From WRDS01 sp964492775 (GTDB lineage: Bacteria; Actinomycetota; Coriobacteriia; Anaerosomatales; PHET01): DNA of 64,000 bases. The notes beneath the pieces are model-generated. The model made no database searches and had not been told where the DNA came from. It saw only the letters and a program-made list of their open reading frames with translations. The position numbers and the translations under genes are program-made. The stretch lies in assembly GCA_964492775.1 (NCBI GenBank), contig CAZBLH010000001.1:1-64000 (forward strand). Reading direction: 5' to 3'. Each line of letters opens with the position of its first letter. The stretch's first letter is position 1. Below are positions 8,888 to 16,918 of this stretch, one piece after another.

Positions 8888-9631
8888 GTGTCCGCGAACA
8901 GGATCCTGATAGTCGAGGACGAGCGCCCTATCACGGAGCTTGTCACCATCGTGCTGCAACGCGAAGGCTTCGAGCACGTGCGGTGGGCGAGCACCGGCGC
9001 CGAGGCGATGCGGGAGCTCGACGCAGAACCCGCCGACCTGCTAATACTCGATGTCGGGCTCCCCGATACGGATGGCTTTACGCTCGCTGGTCGTATGCGC
9101 GAGAGAACGTCGGTGCCCATCCTGTTCCTCACCGCAAGGGACGGCGACGTCGACAAGCTGATGGGGTTCGGCGTGGGCGGCGACGACTACGTGACCAAGC
9201 CGTTCAACCCGCTTGAGGTCGTCGCACGCGTGAAAGCGCTCCTGCGGAGAGCCGGCGCCTCGACCACCGCCGAGCAATCCTTGCCGACCTACGATTTCGG
9301 CCGGTTTCGGCTCGACGAAGCAGCAGGGACCCTGATTGTTGACGGGCACGAGGTTGCAGTCCCCGCGCGCGAGTTCCAGCTGCTCGCGTTCTTGTGCGCC
9401 AACGTGGGCAGGGTCTTCTCGAAGCGCCAACTGTACGAGCGCGTATGGGGTGAGCCCGCCCTCGGCGAGTCCGACGACAGCACGGTCATGGTCCACATTC
9501 GGCGCATCCGGGAGAAGATCGAGAGGGATCCGGGCAATCCACGCTACCTGCTTACGATCCGCGGCCTGGGCTACAAGCTGGTCATGCCCGAGCCGGAGAC
9601 CCCAGGCGCCTCTGAGGCGGAGCAGCGATGA
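8888..9631 (+). CDS. OmpR-family response regulator of the exporter operon
   Basis: 247 aa, GTG start with GGAG upstream. The receiver domain has the acidic pair (VEDE), phospho-acceptor Asp in LILDVGLPD, Thr in LFLTARD and Lys in YVTKPFNP. The C-terminal winged-helix (about 140-235) contains the Trans_reg_C pattern VPAREFQLLAFL...VWGEP...VHIRRIREKIE. It overlaps the kinase gene by 4 bp. It probably binds the 11-bp-period repeats at 6335-6362 and controls the exporter. Confidence 0.92.
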   Translation: MSANRILIVEDERPITELVTIVLQREGFEHVRWASTGAEAMRELDAEPADLLILDVGLPDTDGFTLAGRMRERTSVPILFLTARDGDVDKLMGFGVGGDDYVTKPFNPLEVVARVKALLRRAGASTTAEQSLPTYDFGRFRLDEAAGTLIVDGHEVAVPAREFQLLAFLCANVGRVFSKRQLYERVWGEPALGESDDSTVMVHIRRIREKIERDPGNPRYLLTIRGLGYKLVMPEPETPGASEAEQR

Positions 9632-11157
9632 CGCTCCGCGGTCGTTTCGCGCGGCTCTTCGTCTCACGGGTCTTCGCCCTGATGTTGGTGCTCGGGCTCG
9701 CATTCCTCGTGTGGGGTATCGGGTCGCTCGTGTGGCTCACGCTCGGCGATCAGCCGGGCAGCGACCCGTCCGAGGGCCCAACATCTCCCGTGCAGATTCT
9801 CGAGAAGGTCCAGGCGGCGACGAGCGTGTCTGCCGAGGGCTCTGTGACGGTGGCGCCGCAGGCTCTTGAGCCGCTTGAGGAGCTAGGCTTCTGGCTGCAA
9901 GTGCTGGACGAGCGTGGCGACGAGATCTTCGCGTGGGACAGGCCGGCGGGAGTGCCTCGGCATCACGCCCCCGGCGAGCTGGTCCTATACCGGCAGAACC
10001 CACGCGAGATCGAGCAGGCCAGCGTCTACAGCTGGTTCTCAAGCAGCGGCGGGCGGAAGCTGACCTGGGTGCTCGGCCGTCCGGTGGGAGTCAGCAACCC
10101 GTGGCCCGGCGTGCGGGTCACATCGCGCACTCCTGAGCGGCTCGCTTGGTCGATCGTGATCCTGTTCGCCTTGGGCATCGGTGTAGTGGCGCTCATGGCA
10201 CTGCTATTCGGCCGTTCGCTCTCTCGCCCGATGGGCCACATGATGGACTGGCTGGGCAACCTCGCGTCCGGACGATTCGAAGAGCCGGTTGACCGCAACG
10301 GTCACCCAGCGTCGATTGTCCCAAGCACCGGAAAGATGCGTAGCAGCTTTGCAACCTACCGAGAGGTCTTCGAGTCGCTCGAGTCGCTCACCCAGCAGAT
10401 GAAGGACGCCGAGGACCGGCGCGAGCGTCTCGCCCGGTCGCGTGACGAGTGGATGTCCGGAGTGTCCCATGACCTGAAGACGCCGTTGTCGTCCGTGCGC
10501 GGCTACGCGGACCTTCTCGCTTCCGACTACGATTTCACGCCTGAAGAAGTGCGCACCCATGCAGCGGTCATCCAGGGGCAGTCCGCCCACATGCTGCGGC
10601 TTCTCGATGACCTGCAGCTCACCTTCCGGCTTCGGGCAGACGCGCTGCCGCTCACGCCGCAGCGGATCGACGCGGTGGAGTTCGTACGGGAAGCCGTCGT
10701 TGACCTCGCCAACGATCCACGCGCCGAAGGGCGCGAGGTCGTATTTGAGGCGCCCGAGGATGGCGGGGAGGTGTTTGTTGAGGTTGACCCCGCATGGTTC
10801 CGCCGAGCGCTCGGGAATCTGATGGTGAACGCCGCGGTGCACAACGAGCCCGGCACCACAGTCCGGGTGTCGGTAGCGAGGCTCAGCGACGAGGCGGCGA
10901 TCGAAGTCGCAGACGACGGGCGAGGCATGGATGCCGAGACGATGTCCCGGCTGTTCGACCGCTACTACCGGGGGACCGCGACGAGCGAGGCGGCCGAGGG
11001 ATCGGGTCTAGGGATGGCGATAGCCCGGCAGCTCATCGAGGCCAACGGCGGGACGATCTCGGTTGAGTCCGAAGTGGGAGCCGGAACGACGGTGCGCGTC
11101 ACGCTGCGCACATGCGTACAGCGTCAGTCAGCGGCATGCTCCGAGGACGTGCGCTAG
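9628..11157 (+). CDS. Sensor histidine kinase of the exporter operon
   Basis: 509 aa. TM1 near residues 13-36 and TM2 near 172-195 flank an extracytoplasmic sensor of ~135 residues; a HAMP region follows TM2. The HisKA box is GVSHDLKTPLSSVRGY and the HATPase domain has N box (NLMVNAAVHN), G1 (DDGRGMD) and G2 (GSGLGMAI). The sizeable sensor loop differs from the very short loops of BceS-type kinases, suggesting it senses a ligand directly. Confidence 0.9.
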   Translation: MTLRGRFARLFVSRVFALMLVLGLAFLVWGIGSLVWLTLGDQPGSDPSEGPTSPVQILEKVQAATSVSAEGSVTVAPQALEPLEELGFWLQVLDERGDEIFAWDRPAGVPRHHAPGELVLYRQNPREIEQASVYSWFSSSGGRKLTWVLGRPVGVSNPWPGVRVTSRTPERLAWSIVILFALGIGVVALMALLFGRSLSRPMGHMMDWLGNLASGRFEEPVDRNGHPASIVPSTGKMRSSFATYREVFESLESLTQQMKDAEDRRERLARSRDEWMSGVSHDLKTPLSSVRGYADLLASDYDFTPEEVRTHAAVIQGQSAHMLRLLDDLQLTFRLRADALPLTPQRIDAVEFVREAVVDLANDPRAEGREVVFEAPEDGGEVFVEVDPAWFRRALGNLMVNAAVHNEPGTTVRVSVARLSDEAAIEVADDGRGMDAETMSRLFDRYYRGTATSEAAEGSGLGMAIARQLIEANGGTISVESEVGAGTTVRVTLRTCVQRQSAACSEDVR

Positions 11158-11242
11158 GCGAGCAAGGCGATGCCGCTCGTTTGCGGGGACTTGGAGCTAG
11201 TGCGAGCACGGACCTCTGCTTGGGAACAAATCAAGGAGAGCC

Positions 11243-13579
11243 GTGACGTCTATGGCTACAACTCGGCTGAGAGTGTGTGTGCCGAACCGGTGCTTGGATG
11301 GTGTACCGGAGTCGTCCGTCGGGGCCCCGCGCATCAGCGCGCGGAGCGGGCGGCAAATGCGACAAGCCTCGCAGAACATGCGCAGAGTGATGATCGTCAG
11401 CAACCGATTGCCTGTAAGCGCTGAGAGACGCAAGGGCGAGATTGCGTTTCGGCGCAGCGTTGGCGGTGTGGCGACAGGACTCGCCTCGGTCTTGGGTGAG
11501 ACCGCGGGCCTCTGGGTGGGCTGGCCCGGGGCCGCACTCGCCCGTCTCGGGCCTGAGGAGCGTGCCGAGGTCGCTGCTCGAATGCGCAACGAGTACGCAT
11601 GCGAGCCGGTCTTCCTGTCCGATGCGGACATCCGCGGCTACTATCAGGGCTTCTCGAACAGGACGATCTGGCCGCTGTTCCACTACTTCACGCGGTTCGC
11701 CGAGTTTGACTCGTCGATGTGGAGCACGTATCTGCGCGTGAACCGCAAGTTTCGCGATGTGGTGCTCTCTGCCGTACGACCGGGTGACGTCATCTGGGTG
11801 CACGACTACCAGCTTCTGCTGCTTCCGCAGATGTTGCGCGATGAGCTGCCGGACGCGAGCATCGGCTTCTTCCTCCACATACCCTTCCCCGCGCCCGAGG
11901 TCTTCCGGGTACTCCCGTGGCGACGGGAACTGTTGTCGGGGATGCTTGGGGCCGATCTGATCGGATTCCATACCTACGACTACGCGGTCAACTTCACCGA
12001 TTCGGTCAGGGTGCTTCTAGGCCACGCGGCGCGTGCAGGCACCATCGAGGTAGAGGGGCGGACCTGCCTAGCCGAGGCGTTTCCGATGGGCATCGATTTC
12101 GACGCGTTCCAGTCAGCGGCTACGTCGCAGCGGGTGCGTCGCGAGTCCGCGCGCATTTCCGAGCACGCACACGGCTCCAAACTTGTACTGTCCGTCGACC
12201 GGCTCGACTACACGAAGGGGATCCCAGAGCGACTTCGCGCGTTTGGGGCGTTCCTCGAAAGGCATCCCGAGTGGCGCGGTCGAGTGTCCATGATGGTCGT
12301 GGCCGTGCCCTCGCGCACCGGAGTCGAGCAGTACCGGCGACTGAAAGCCGAGGCGGACGGCCTCGTCGGCTCAATCAACGGCAAGTACGGCGACGTTGAC
12401 TGGATGCCGATCCGTTACATCTATCGCTCGTTGCCAATCCATTCTTTGGTCGCGGCGTATTCTGCCGCCGATGTTGCGCTGGTGACCCCGCTTCGGGATG
12501 GCATGAACCTCATTGCCAAGGAGTACCTGGCGTCGCGGCCGAGCGAGACTGGCGTTCTCGTGCTTTCCGAGATGGCTGGGGCCGCAAGAGAACTCGCAGA
12601 GGCCATCATCGTGAATCCCTTCGACCTCGACGGCATGGTTGAGGCGCTCGAGACCGCGCTAACGATGCCTAAGACCGAGCAGCGTTCGCGAAACCGGCCG
12701 ATGCGAGAGCGCCTCGGCCGCTACACCGTCTCACGCTGGGCGCAGGACTTCCTCGATTCTCTCTGTGAGACGAAACTGCGGCAGCTCCAATCGGCCGAGC
12801 ATTGGCTCGACGCCGCGCAGAGGGAGCGCTTGGTGGCTGCGTACCGCTCGACAAAGGGGCGACGGTTCGTGCTGGACTATGACGGTACTCTGATCGGGTT
12901 CGCTGCAAGGCCCTCGCTCGCCGTCCCATCACCTGACCTCATCGATCTGCTGCGTAGGCTTGCGAAGGACGAGCGCAATGCTGTGGCGATCGTCTCAGGC
13001 AGGGACAGGGACACTCTCGGTGACTGGTTCGGGGACTTGCCGATTGACCTGATAGCCGAGCACGGTGCCTGGATCCGAGACCGGGGGCAGGCGTGGTGCA
13101 TGATAGAGGCGTTGGACGACGAGTGGAAGTCTCGCGTCAGACCGGTGCTCGAGATGTTTGTCGATCGCACTCCCGGCTCCAGCCTTGAGGAGAAGACGTT
13201 CTCTCTGGCGTGGCACTACCGACTGGTGGGGAGCGGGTTGGCCGAGGCGCGTCTGGCCGAGCTGCGAGACACCCTCAGCGCCCTGACGAGCAGCCTGGGC
13301 CTCGCGGTGATGGAGGGCAACCGGGTTACTGAGGTCAAACTCCCGGCGGTACATAAGGGCCGTGCGGCGCTCAGGTACATGAACGATGACAGATACGGGT
13401 TCGTGCTCGCCGCAGGCGACGATCAGACGGACGAGGACCTGTTCGAAGCGGCGCCTCCGGGCGCCTGGACGATACGTGTTGGCGGCGGGCCTACCAAGGC
13501 GAGCTTCACGGTCAACAGCCACCGCGACATGCTTGACCTGCTATCCGAGCTGGCGGGGGAGTCAGATGAAGCGTCTTGA
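11243..13579 (+). CDS. otsA/otsB: Bifunctional trehalose-6-phosphate synthase / trehalose-phosphatase (OtsA-OtsB fusion)
   Basis: 778 aa. The N-terminal ~515 residues are a GT20 synthase (IVSNRLPV, WVGWPG, VHDYQLLLLP, HIPFPAPEVFR, SVDRLDYTKGIPERL, TPLRDGMNLIAKEY), joining UDP- or ADP-glucose to glucose-6-phosphate. The C-terminal ~260 residues are an HAD phosphatase (LDYDGTL, IVSGRD, GDDQTDEDLF). The GTG at 11243 has a strong AAGGAG (11233-11238); however the homologous region begins only at the Met at 11378 (MRRVMIVSNRL), so a shorter protein is possible. The 3' end overlaps treT by 14 bp. Product: trehalose, an osmolyte and stress protectant. Confidence 0.93.
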   Translation: MTSMATTRLRVCVPNRCLDGVPESSVGAPRISARSGRQMRQASQNMRRVMIVSNRLPVSAERRKGEIAFRRSVGGVATGLASVLGETAGLWVGWPGAALARLGPEERAEVAARMRNEYACEPVFLSDADIRGYYQGFSNRTIWPLFHYFTRFAEFDSSMWSTYLRVNRKFRDVVLSAVRPGDVIWVHDYQLLLLPQMLRDELPDASIGFFLHIPFPAPEVFRVLPWRRELLSGMLGADLIGFHTYDYAVNFTDSVRVLLGHAARAGTIEVEGRTCLAEAFPMGIDFDAFQSAATSQRVRRESARISEHAHGSKLVLSVDRLDYTKGIPERLRAFGAFLERHPEWRGRVSMMVVAVPSRTGVEQYRRLKAEADGLVGSINGKYGDVDWMPIRYIYRSLPIHSLVAAYSAADVALVTPLRDGMNLIAKEYLASRPSETGVLVLSEMAGAARELAEAIIVNPFDLDGMVEALETALTMPKTEQRSRNRPMRERLGRYTVSRWAQDFLDSLCETKLRQLQSAEHWLDAAQRERLVAAYRSTKGRRFVLDYDGTLIGFAARPSLAVPSPDLIDLLRRLAKDERNAVAIVSGRDRDTLGDWFGDLPIDLIAEHGAWIRDRGQAWCMIEALDDEWKSRVRPVLEMFVDRTPGSSLEEKTFSLAWHYRLVGSGLAEARLAELRDTLSALTSSLGLAVMEGNRVTEVKLPAVHKGRAALRYMNDDRYGFVLAAGDDQTDEDLFEAAPPGAWTIRVGGGPTKASFTVNSHRDMLDLLSELAGESDEAS

Positions 13580-14780
13580 GGACTACCGAGGAATCGTACC
13601 CGATGAGGTGCTTGCGAACCTGCACCGGCGCGCTGCACGCATGTACGACAGCCACATCGTACACGTGAACTCGACGGCACAGGGAGGTGGGGTCGCCGAG
13701 CTGTTGTCGAGCATCGTCCCGCTCATGAATGACGTAGGCGTGGACTGCGGCTGGCGTGTTCTCGTCGGCAGCGAGGACTTCTTCGGAGTGACGAAGAAGC
13801 TGCACAACGGGTTGCAGGGAGAGCCAATCGCGCTCACCGCGCAGAAACGGCGCATCTACCTGCAGGCGAGTGAGAATTTCGGCCGGTACACACACATTGG
13901 CAAGCACGACGTCGTCATGGTCCACGATCCGCAGCCCCTGCCGATGATCCAGTACCAGCGGAAGAGGCAGCCGTGGATCTGGCGCTGTCACATCGACCTC
14001 ACCGATCCGGACAAGAGGCTCTGGGAGTACCTGAAGGGCTTCATCCTCCGCTATGACTTGGTCATCGTAAGCCACGAGGACTATCTCCGAGAGGACTTGC
14101 CCGTCAGACAGATCGTGGTCAATCCGGCCATCGATCCGCTCAACCAGAAGAACGTGAACCTCCCCCCCTCGACTATCGCGAAGTACCTGGAGCGTCACGG
14201 GATCGTCCTGGACAAGCCGCTCATCACCCAGGTGTCGCGATTCGACAAGTGGAAGGACCCGGTCGGAGTCATCGAGGTCTTCAAGAAGGTGCGCAGGAAC
14301 GTCGATTGTCGGCTGGTGCTCGCGGGCAATTTCGCGACTGATGACCCCGAAGGCTACGAGATCTTCGAGAAGGTAAGACTCAAAGCCGAGAAGCTCATCG
14401 AAAGCGGTGACGTCATCGTTCTTCTCGGCGCCGGCGATGTCGTCATCAACGCGCTGCAGAGAGTCTCCTCCGTTGTCCTCCAGAAGTCGTTGCGGGAAGG
14501 TTTCGGCCTTACCGTGGCGGAGGCATCGTGGAAAGGGGTGCCGGTCGTTGCCGGTGCGGTCGGCGGAATCCCGCTCCAGATCATCGACGGCGAAACAGGA
14601 TACCTCGTGGATTCGAGAGACCTCCGAGGGTGCGCGGAGCGCATCGTTACCCTGCTCGAGAATCCGGAGCTTGCCCGTTCCATGGGTGCGGCCGGCCGCG
14701 AGTACGTCCGCCAGAACTTCCTGGTGACTCGTCTGCTGGGCCACGAGCTCGAGATCTTCGCCGAGATACTCGGCGGCTAA
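13566..14780 (+). CDS. treT: Trehalose glycosyltransferring synthase (TreT)
   Basis: 404 aa from the ATG at 13566 with GGGGGAG just upstream. The opening KRLEDYRGIVPDEVLANL and HVNSTAQGGGVAELL match TreT proteins, followed by a GT4 GT-B fold with LITQVSRFDKWKDP, the KSLREGFGLTVAEA nucleotide-sugar loop and PVVAGAVGGIPLQI. TreT makes trehalose reversibly from NDP-glucose and glucose. It overlaps the OtsA-OtsB gene, so the two routes to trehalose are probably co-expressed. The longer in-frame ORF upstream lies inside otsB and is not needed. Confidence 0.9.
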   Translation: MKRLEDYRGIVPDEVLANLHRRAARMYDSHIVHVNSTAQGGGVAELLSSIVPLMNDVGVDCGWRVLVGSEDFFGVTKKLHNGLQGEPIALTAQKRRIYLQASENFGRYTHIGKHDVVMVHDPQPLPMIQYQRKRQPWIWRCHIDLTDPDKRLWEYLKGFILRYDLVIVSHEDYLREDLPVRQIVVNPAIDPLNQKNVNLPPSTIAKYLERHGIVLDKPLITQVSRFDKWKDPVGVIEVFKKVRRNVDCRLVLAGNFATDDPEGYEIFEKVRLKAEKLIESGDVIVLLGAGDVVINALQRVSSVVLQKSLREGFGLTVAEASWKGVPVVAGAVGGIPLQIIDGETGYLVDSRDLRGCAERIVTLLENPELARSMGAAGREYVRQNFLVTRLLGHELEIFAEILGG

Positions 14781-14866
14781 TAGACCTACCGGGGCACACA
14801 GGGAATGGACGCAGTCTCGCAAGAGAGTCAGGATGTACACTCGAAGCCTTGCGAGAGGGTTACTGC

Positions 14867-15799
14867 GTGAACAACCTGTCACATGCCGAGCGGCCGAAGG
14901 CACTTGCAGCGCTCATCACGGCCGTGGTTCTGTTCGGTTCGGCGTTCGTCGGGATCCGAGCGATCGTCTCTTCGGGCGCCTACACCCCGGGACAACTAGT
15001 GTTCGCGCGGCTTGTCGTCGCCGCTGTGCTGCTTGGCGTGATGGCGATCGTAACGCGCGGCGTGCGCATGCCGAGTGGCCGCGACTGGATCGCGTTTGTC
15101 GCGCTCGGCGCGCTCGGGCAGGCCGCTTACCAGCTGCTGCTCAACATCGGCGAGCGAACCGTGGACGCTGGTACCGCCGCGCTGCTGGTCTCGTGCTCCC
15201 CAATCCTCGCATCTGTGATGGCCGTCGCCTTCCTGGGCGAGAGGATGACGCCGATAGGGTGGGCTGGCACTGCCATCGCGTTCTGCGGCGCGGTGGTCAT
15301 CGCCTTGGCGGCCGGGGTCACCCTGCAGCTGGACTCGGGAGTGGCGCTTGTCGTCGCGGCGACGCTTCTGTGGGCGTGCTACCAGGTGGTCCAGAAGACC
15401 GTCGCTTCTCGCCACACGCCTCTTGAGCTCACCGCGTGGCCGACGTGGATCGCGGTTGCGCTGCTAATGCCGTTCTTCTCGGCGGGCCTACCGGAAGCCG
15501 TCCGGGCCGCGCCTCTCAATGCCACGCTGTCGGTCTTCTGGCTCGGAGCGGGCTCGTCCGTCGGCGGGTTCCTCGCGTGGTCCTATGCGATCAAGCGCTT
15601 GCCCGTCGTCGTGTCATCGAACGCGCTGTTCGCCGTACCGGTGGCCGCGTTCGTGATCGGGCTTGGGCTGCTCGGCGAGGTGCCCGATCCGCTGGCGTTC
15701 GTCGGGGGCGCTGTCGTCATCGCCGGCGTAGTGCTGGCCCAGACCAAAGGTCGACCGGCCCGGGCGCCGCTCGCTGAGGAAGCGATGGAGGCCGCCTGA
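14867..15799 (+). CDS. EamA/DMT-family transporter
   Basis: 310 aa from a GTG at 14867 behind GAGAGGG. Ten hydrophobic segments in two EamA halves are visible (first half opens TAVVLFGSAFVGIRAIVSSG, second around VALVVAATLLWACYQVVQK). Members export small metabolites such as amino acids; the substrate cannot be predicted. It stands alone between the trehalose genes and the 15.9-kb operon. Confidence 0.87.
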   Translation: MNNLSHAERPKALAALITAVVLFGSAFVGIRAIVSSGAYTPGQLVFARLVVAAVLLGVMAIVTRGVRMPSGRDWIAFVALGALGQAAYQLLLNIGERTVDAGTAALLVSCSPILASVMAVAFLGERMTPIGWAGTAIAFCGAVVIALAAGVTLQLDSGVALVVAATLLWACYQVVQKTVASRHTPLELTAWPTWIAVALLMPFFSAGLPEAVRAAPLNATLSVFWLGAGSSVGGFLAWSYAIKRLPVVVSSNALFAVPVAAFVIGLGLLGEVPDPLAFVGGAVVIAGVVLAQTKGRPARAPLAEEAMEAA

Positions 15800-15851
15800 G
15801 CGGGGCGGACACGCGAGTTGGACAGGGATACCCTCTGGCACCTTGTGGTGT

Positions 15852-15880
15852 TTGACACAAACTAGTTTACCGCATAAACT
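15852..15880 (+). promoter_or_regulatory. Sigma70-type promoter overlapped by inverted repeats
   Basis: TTGACA (15852-15857), a 17-bp spacer and TAAACT (15875-15880) make a near-consensus promoter for the 15949 operon. Within it lie a perfect palindrome AAACTAGTTT (15859-15868) and an inverted repeat AGTTTA-N5-TAAACT (15864-15880). A repressor bound here would block RNA polymerase; the winged-helix protein encoded at the end of the same operon is the obvious candidate. Confidence 0.7.
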
Positions 15881-15948
15881 CCTCGGCAGATGGACTGCGC
15901 GGAGCGGAGGCTCGCATGCGCAGTCGTGCCTCGAAGGAGTGAGTGGCC

Positions 15949-16575
15949 ATGGACGTAATCACAGAAACGCGGAATCAGACGTACGCCTACTGGTTTTCCG
16001 ACGGTCTCGCCGAGATCGTGAGCGGAGTGCTGTGCGTGATTGTCGGTGCGCTCTTCTACCTGTCGGTGATCCTCGGCACTGACCTGCTCGCGAACGGTGC
16101 GCTGGCCGCGATGGTACTGGGAGTCCTCGCGGGAGGGAAGGCGATCGGGTGGGCCAAGGATCGAATCACCTACCCCCGCACGGGCTACGTCAAGTATCCC
16201 GACCCCTCGAGAACCCGCCGCGGGACGGCCGCTGTGATCGCACTTGTGGTGGCGGCAGTGGTGTCCGTTGCGTCGACGCTGGCGCGCGACGCGGGGATGA
16301 GCGTGACAGCCAATCTGGCGACGGTGGCCGGCTTTGGAGCGGGAATCGCAGTGGTTTCTGCGGTGCGCGCCTACAAGATGGCGATCGGGCGACTGTACGC
16401 TCTCGCACTCGTCATTCTCGCCGCGACCGCGTGGGCGTTGTCGCGCGGCTTTGAGATGAACGCGGCAATCGGCGTCATCCTGCTGGCCTTCGGGGTAGCT
16501 GCGGTCATCACCGGCGCCAGTGCGCTGGCCGAGTATCTGCGCCGCAACCCGCTCGCAGGCGGTGCCGATTCATGA
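15949..16575 (+). CDS. Six-segment membrane protein of unknown function
   Basis: 208 aa. ATG at 15949 is favoured over the GTG at 15943 because AAGGAG (15934-15939) is 9 bp from it and only 3 bp from the GTG. About six hydrophobic segments follow a short polar N-terminus (MDVITETRNQTYAYWFSDG). No enzymatic motif is visible. It overlaps the downstream winged-helix regulator by 4 bp, a pairing in which a membrane protein is co-expressed with its controlling regulator. I do not recognise the family. Confidence 0.75.
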   Translation: MDVITETRNQTYAYWFSDGLAEIVSGVLCVIVGALFYLSVILGTDLLANGALAAMVLGVLAGGKAIGWAKDRITYPRTGYVKYPDPSRTRRGTAAVIALVVAAVVSVASTLARDAGMSVTANLATVAGFGAGIAVVSAVRAYKMAIGRLYALALVILAATAWALSRGFEMNAAIGVILLAFGVAAVITGASALAEYLRRNPLAGGADS

Positions 16576-16883
16576 GTGAGTTCGAGTTCGCCGCCGATCC
16601 CGACCGGGTCATCCACGAGCCCGCACGCCTCAAGATCATGGCGATCCTCTCAGTCGCCGAGGAAGCCGACTTCATCTACCTACTGCGCGAGACGGGCCTG
16701 AGCCGAGGGAACCTCTCCGTGCAGCTCGGCAGGTTGGAGGAGGCCGGCTACATCGAGATCTCGAAGAGCTTCGTCGGGCGCGTGACGCGCACGACCGCGA
16801 AGATGACGCGCAATGGGCGCGGCGCTTTCGAGGAGTACCGCCGCTATCTCGCAGGACTTCTCGGCGCCACCGGGGAGCGCTAG
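16572..16883 (+). CDS. Winged-helix transcriptional regulator (MarR/ArsR-like, HTH_34 type)
   Basis: 103 aa. One compact winged helix: VIHEPARLKIMAIL, then recognition region LSRGNLSVQLGRLEEAGYIEI and a wing (FVGRVTRTTAKMT). This is the stand-alone HTH_34-type DNA-binding protein often found next to a membrane protein. ATGA overlap with the upstream gene. It probably acts on the inverted repeats at 15859-15880 as an autoregulator; effector unknown. Confidence 0.85.
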   Translation: MSEFEFAADPDRVIHEPARLKIMAILSVAEEADFIYLLRETGLSRGNLSVQLGRLEEAGYIEISKSFVGRVTRTTAKMTRNGRGAFEEYRRYLAGLLGATGER

Positions 16884-16918
16884 CGGACGTCTGGCCCGGT
16901 GGCGCGCGAGGTTACCAG

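Noticed and set aside
7425..8909. 494-aa plus-strand frame spanning both ABC permeases
   Set aside because: Out of frame with two hydrophobic permease genes that have proper starts and couplings; its product is Arg/Gly/Ala-rich without a domain.
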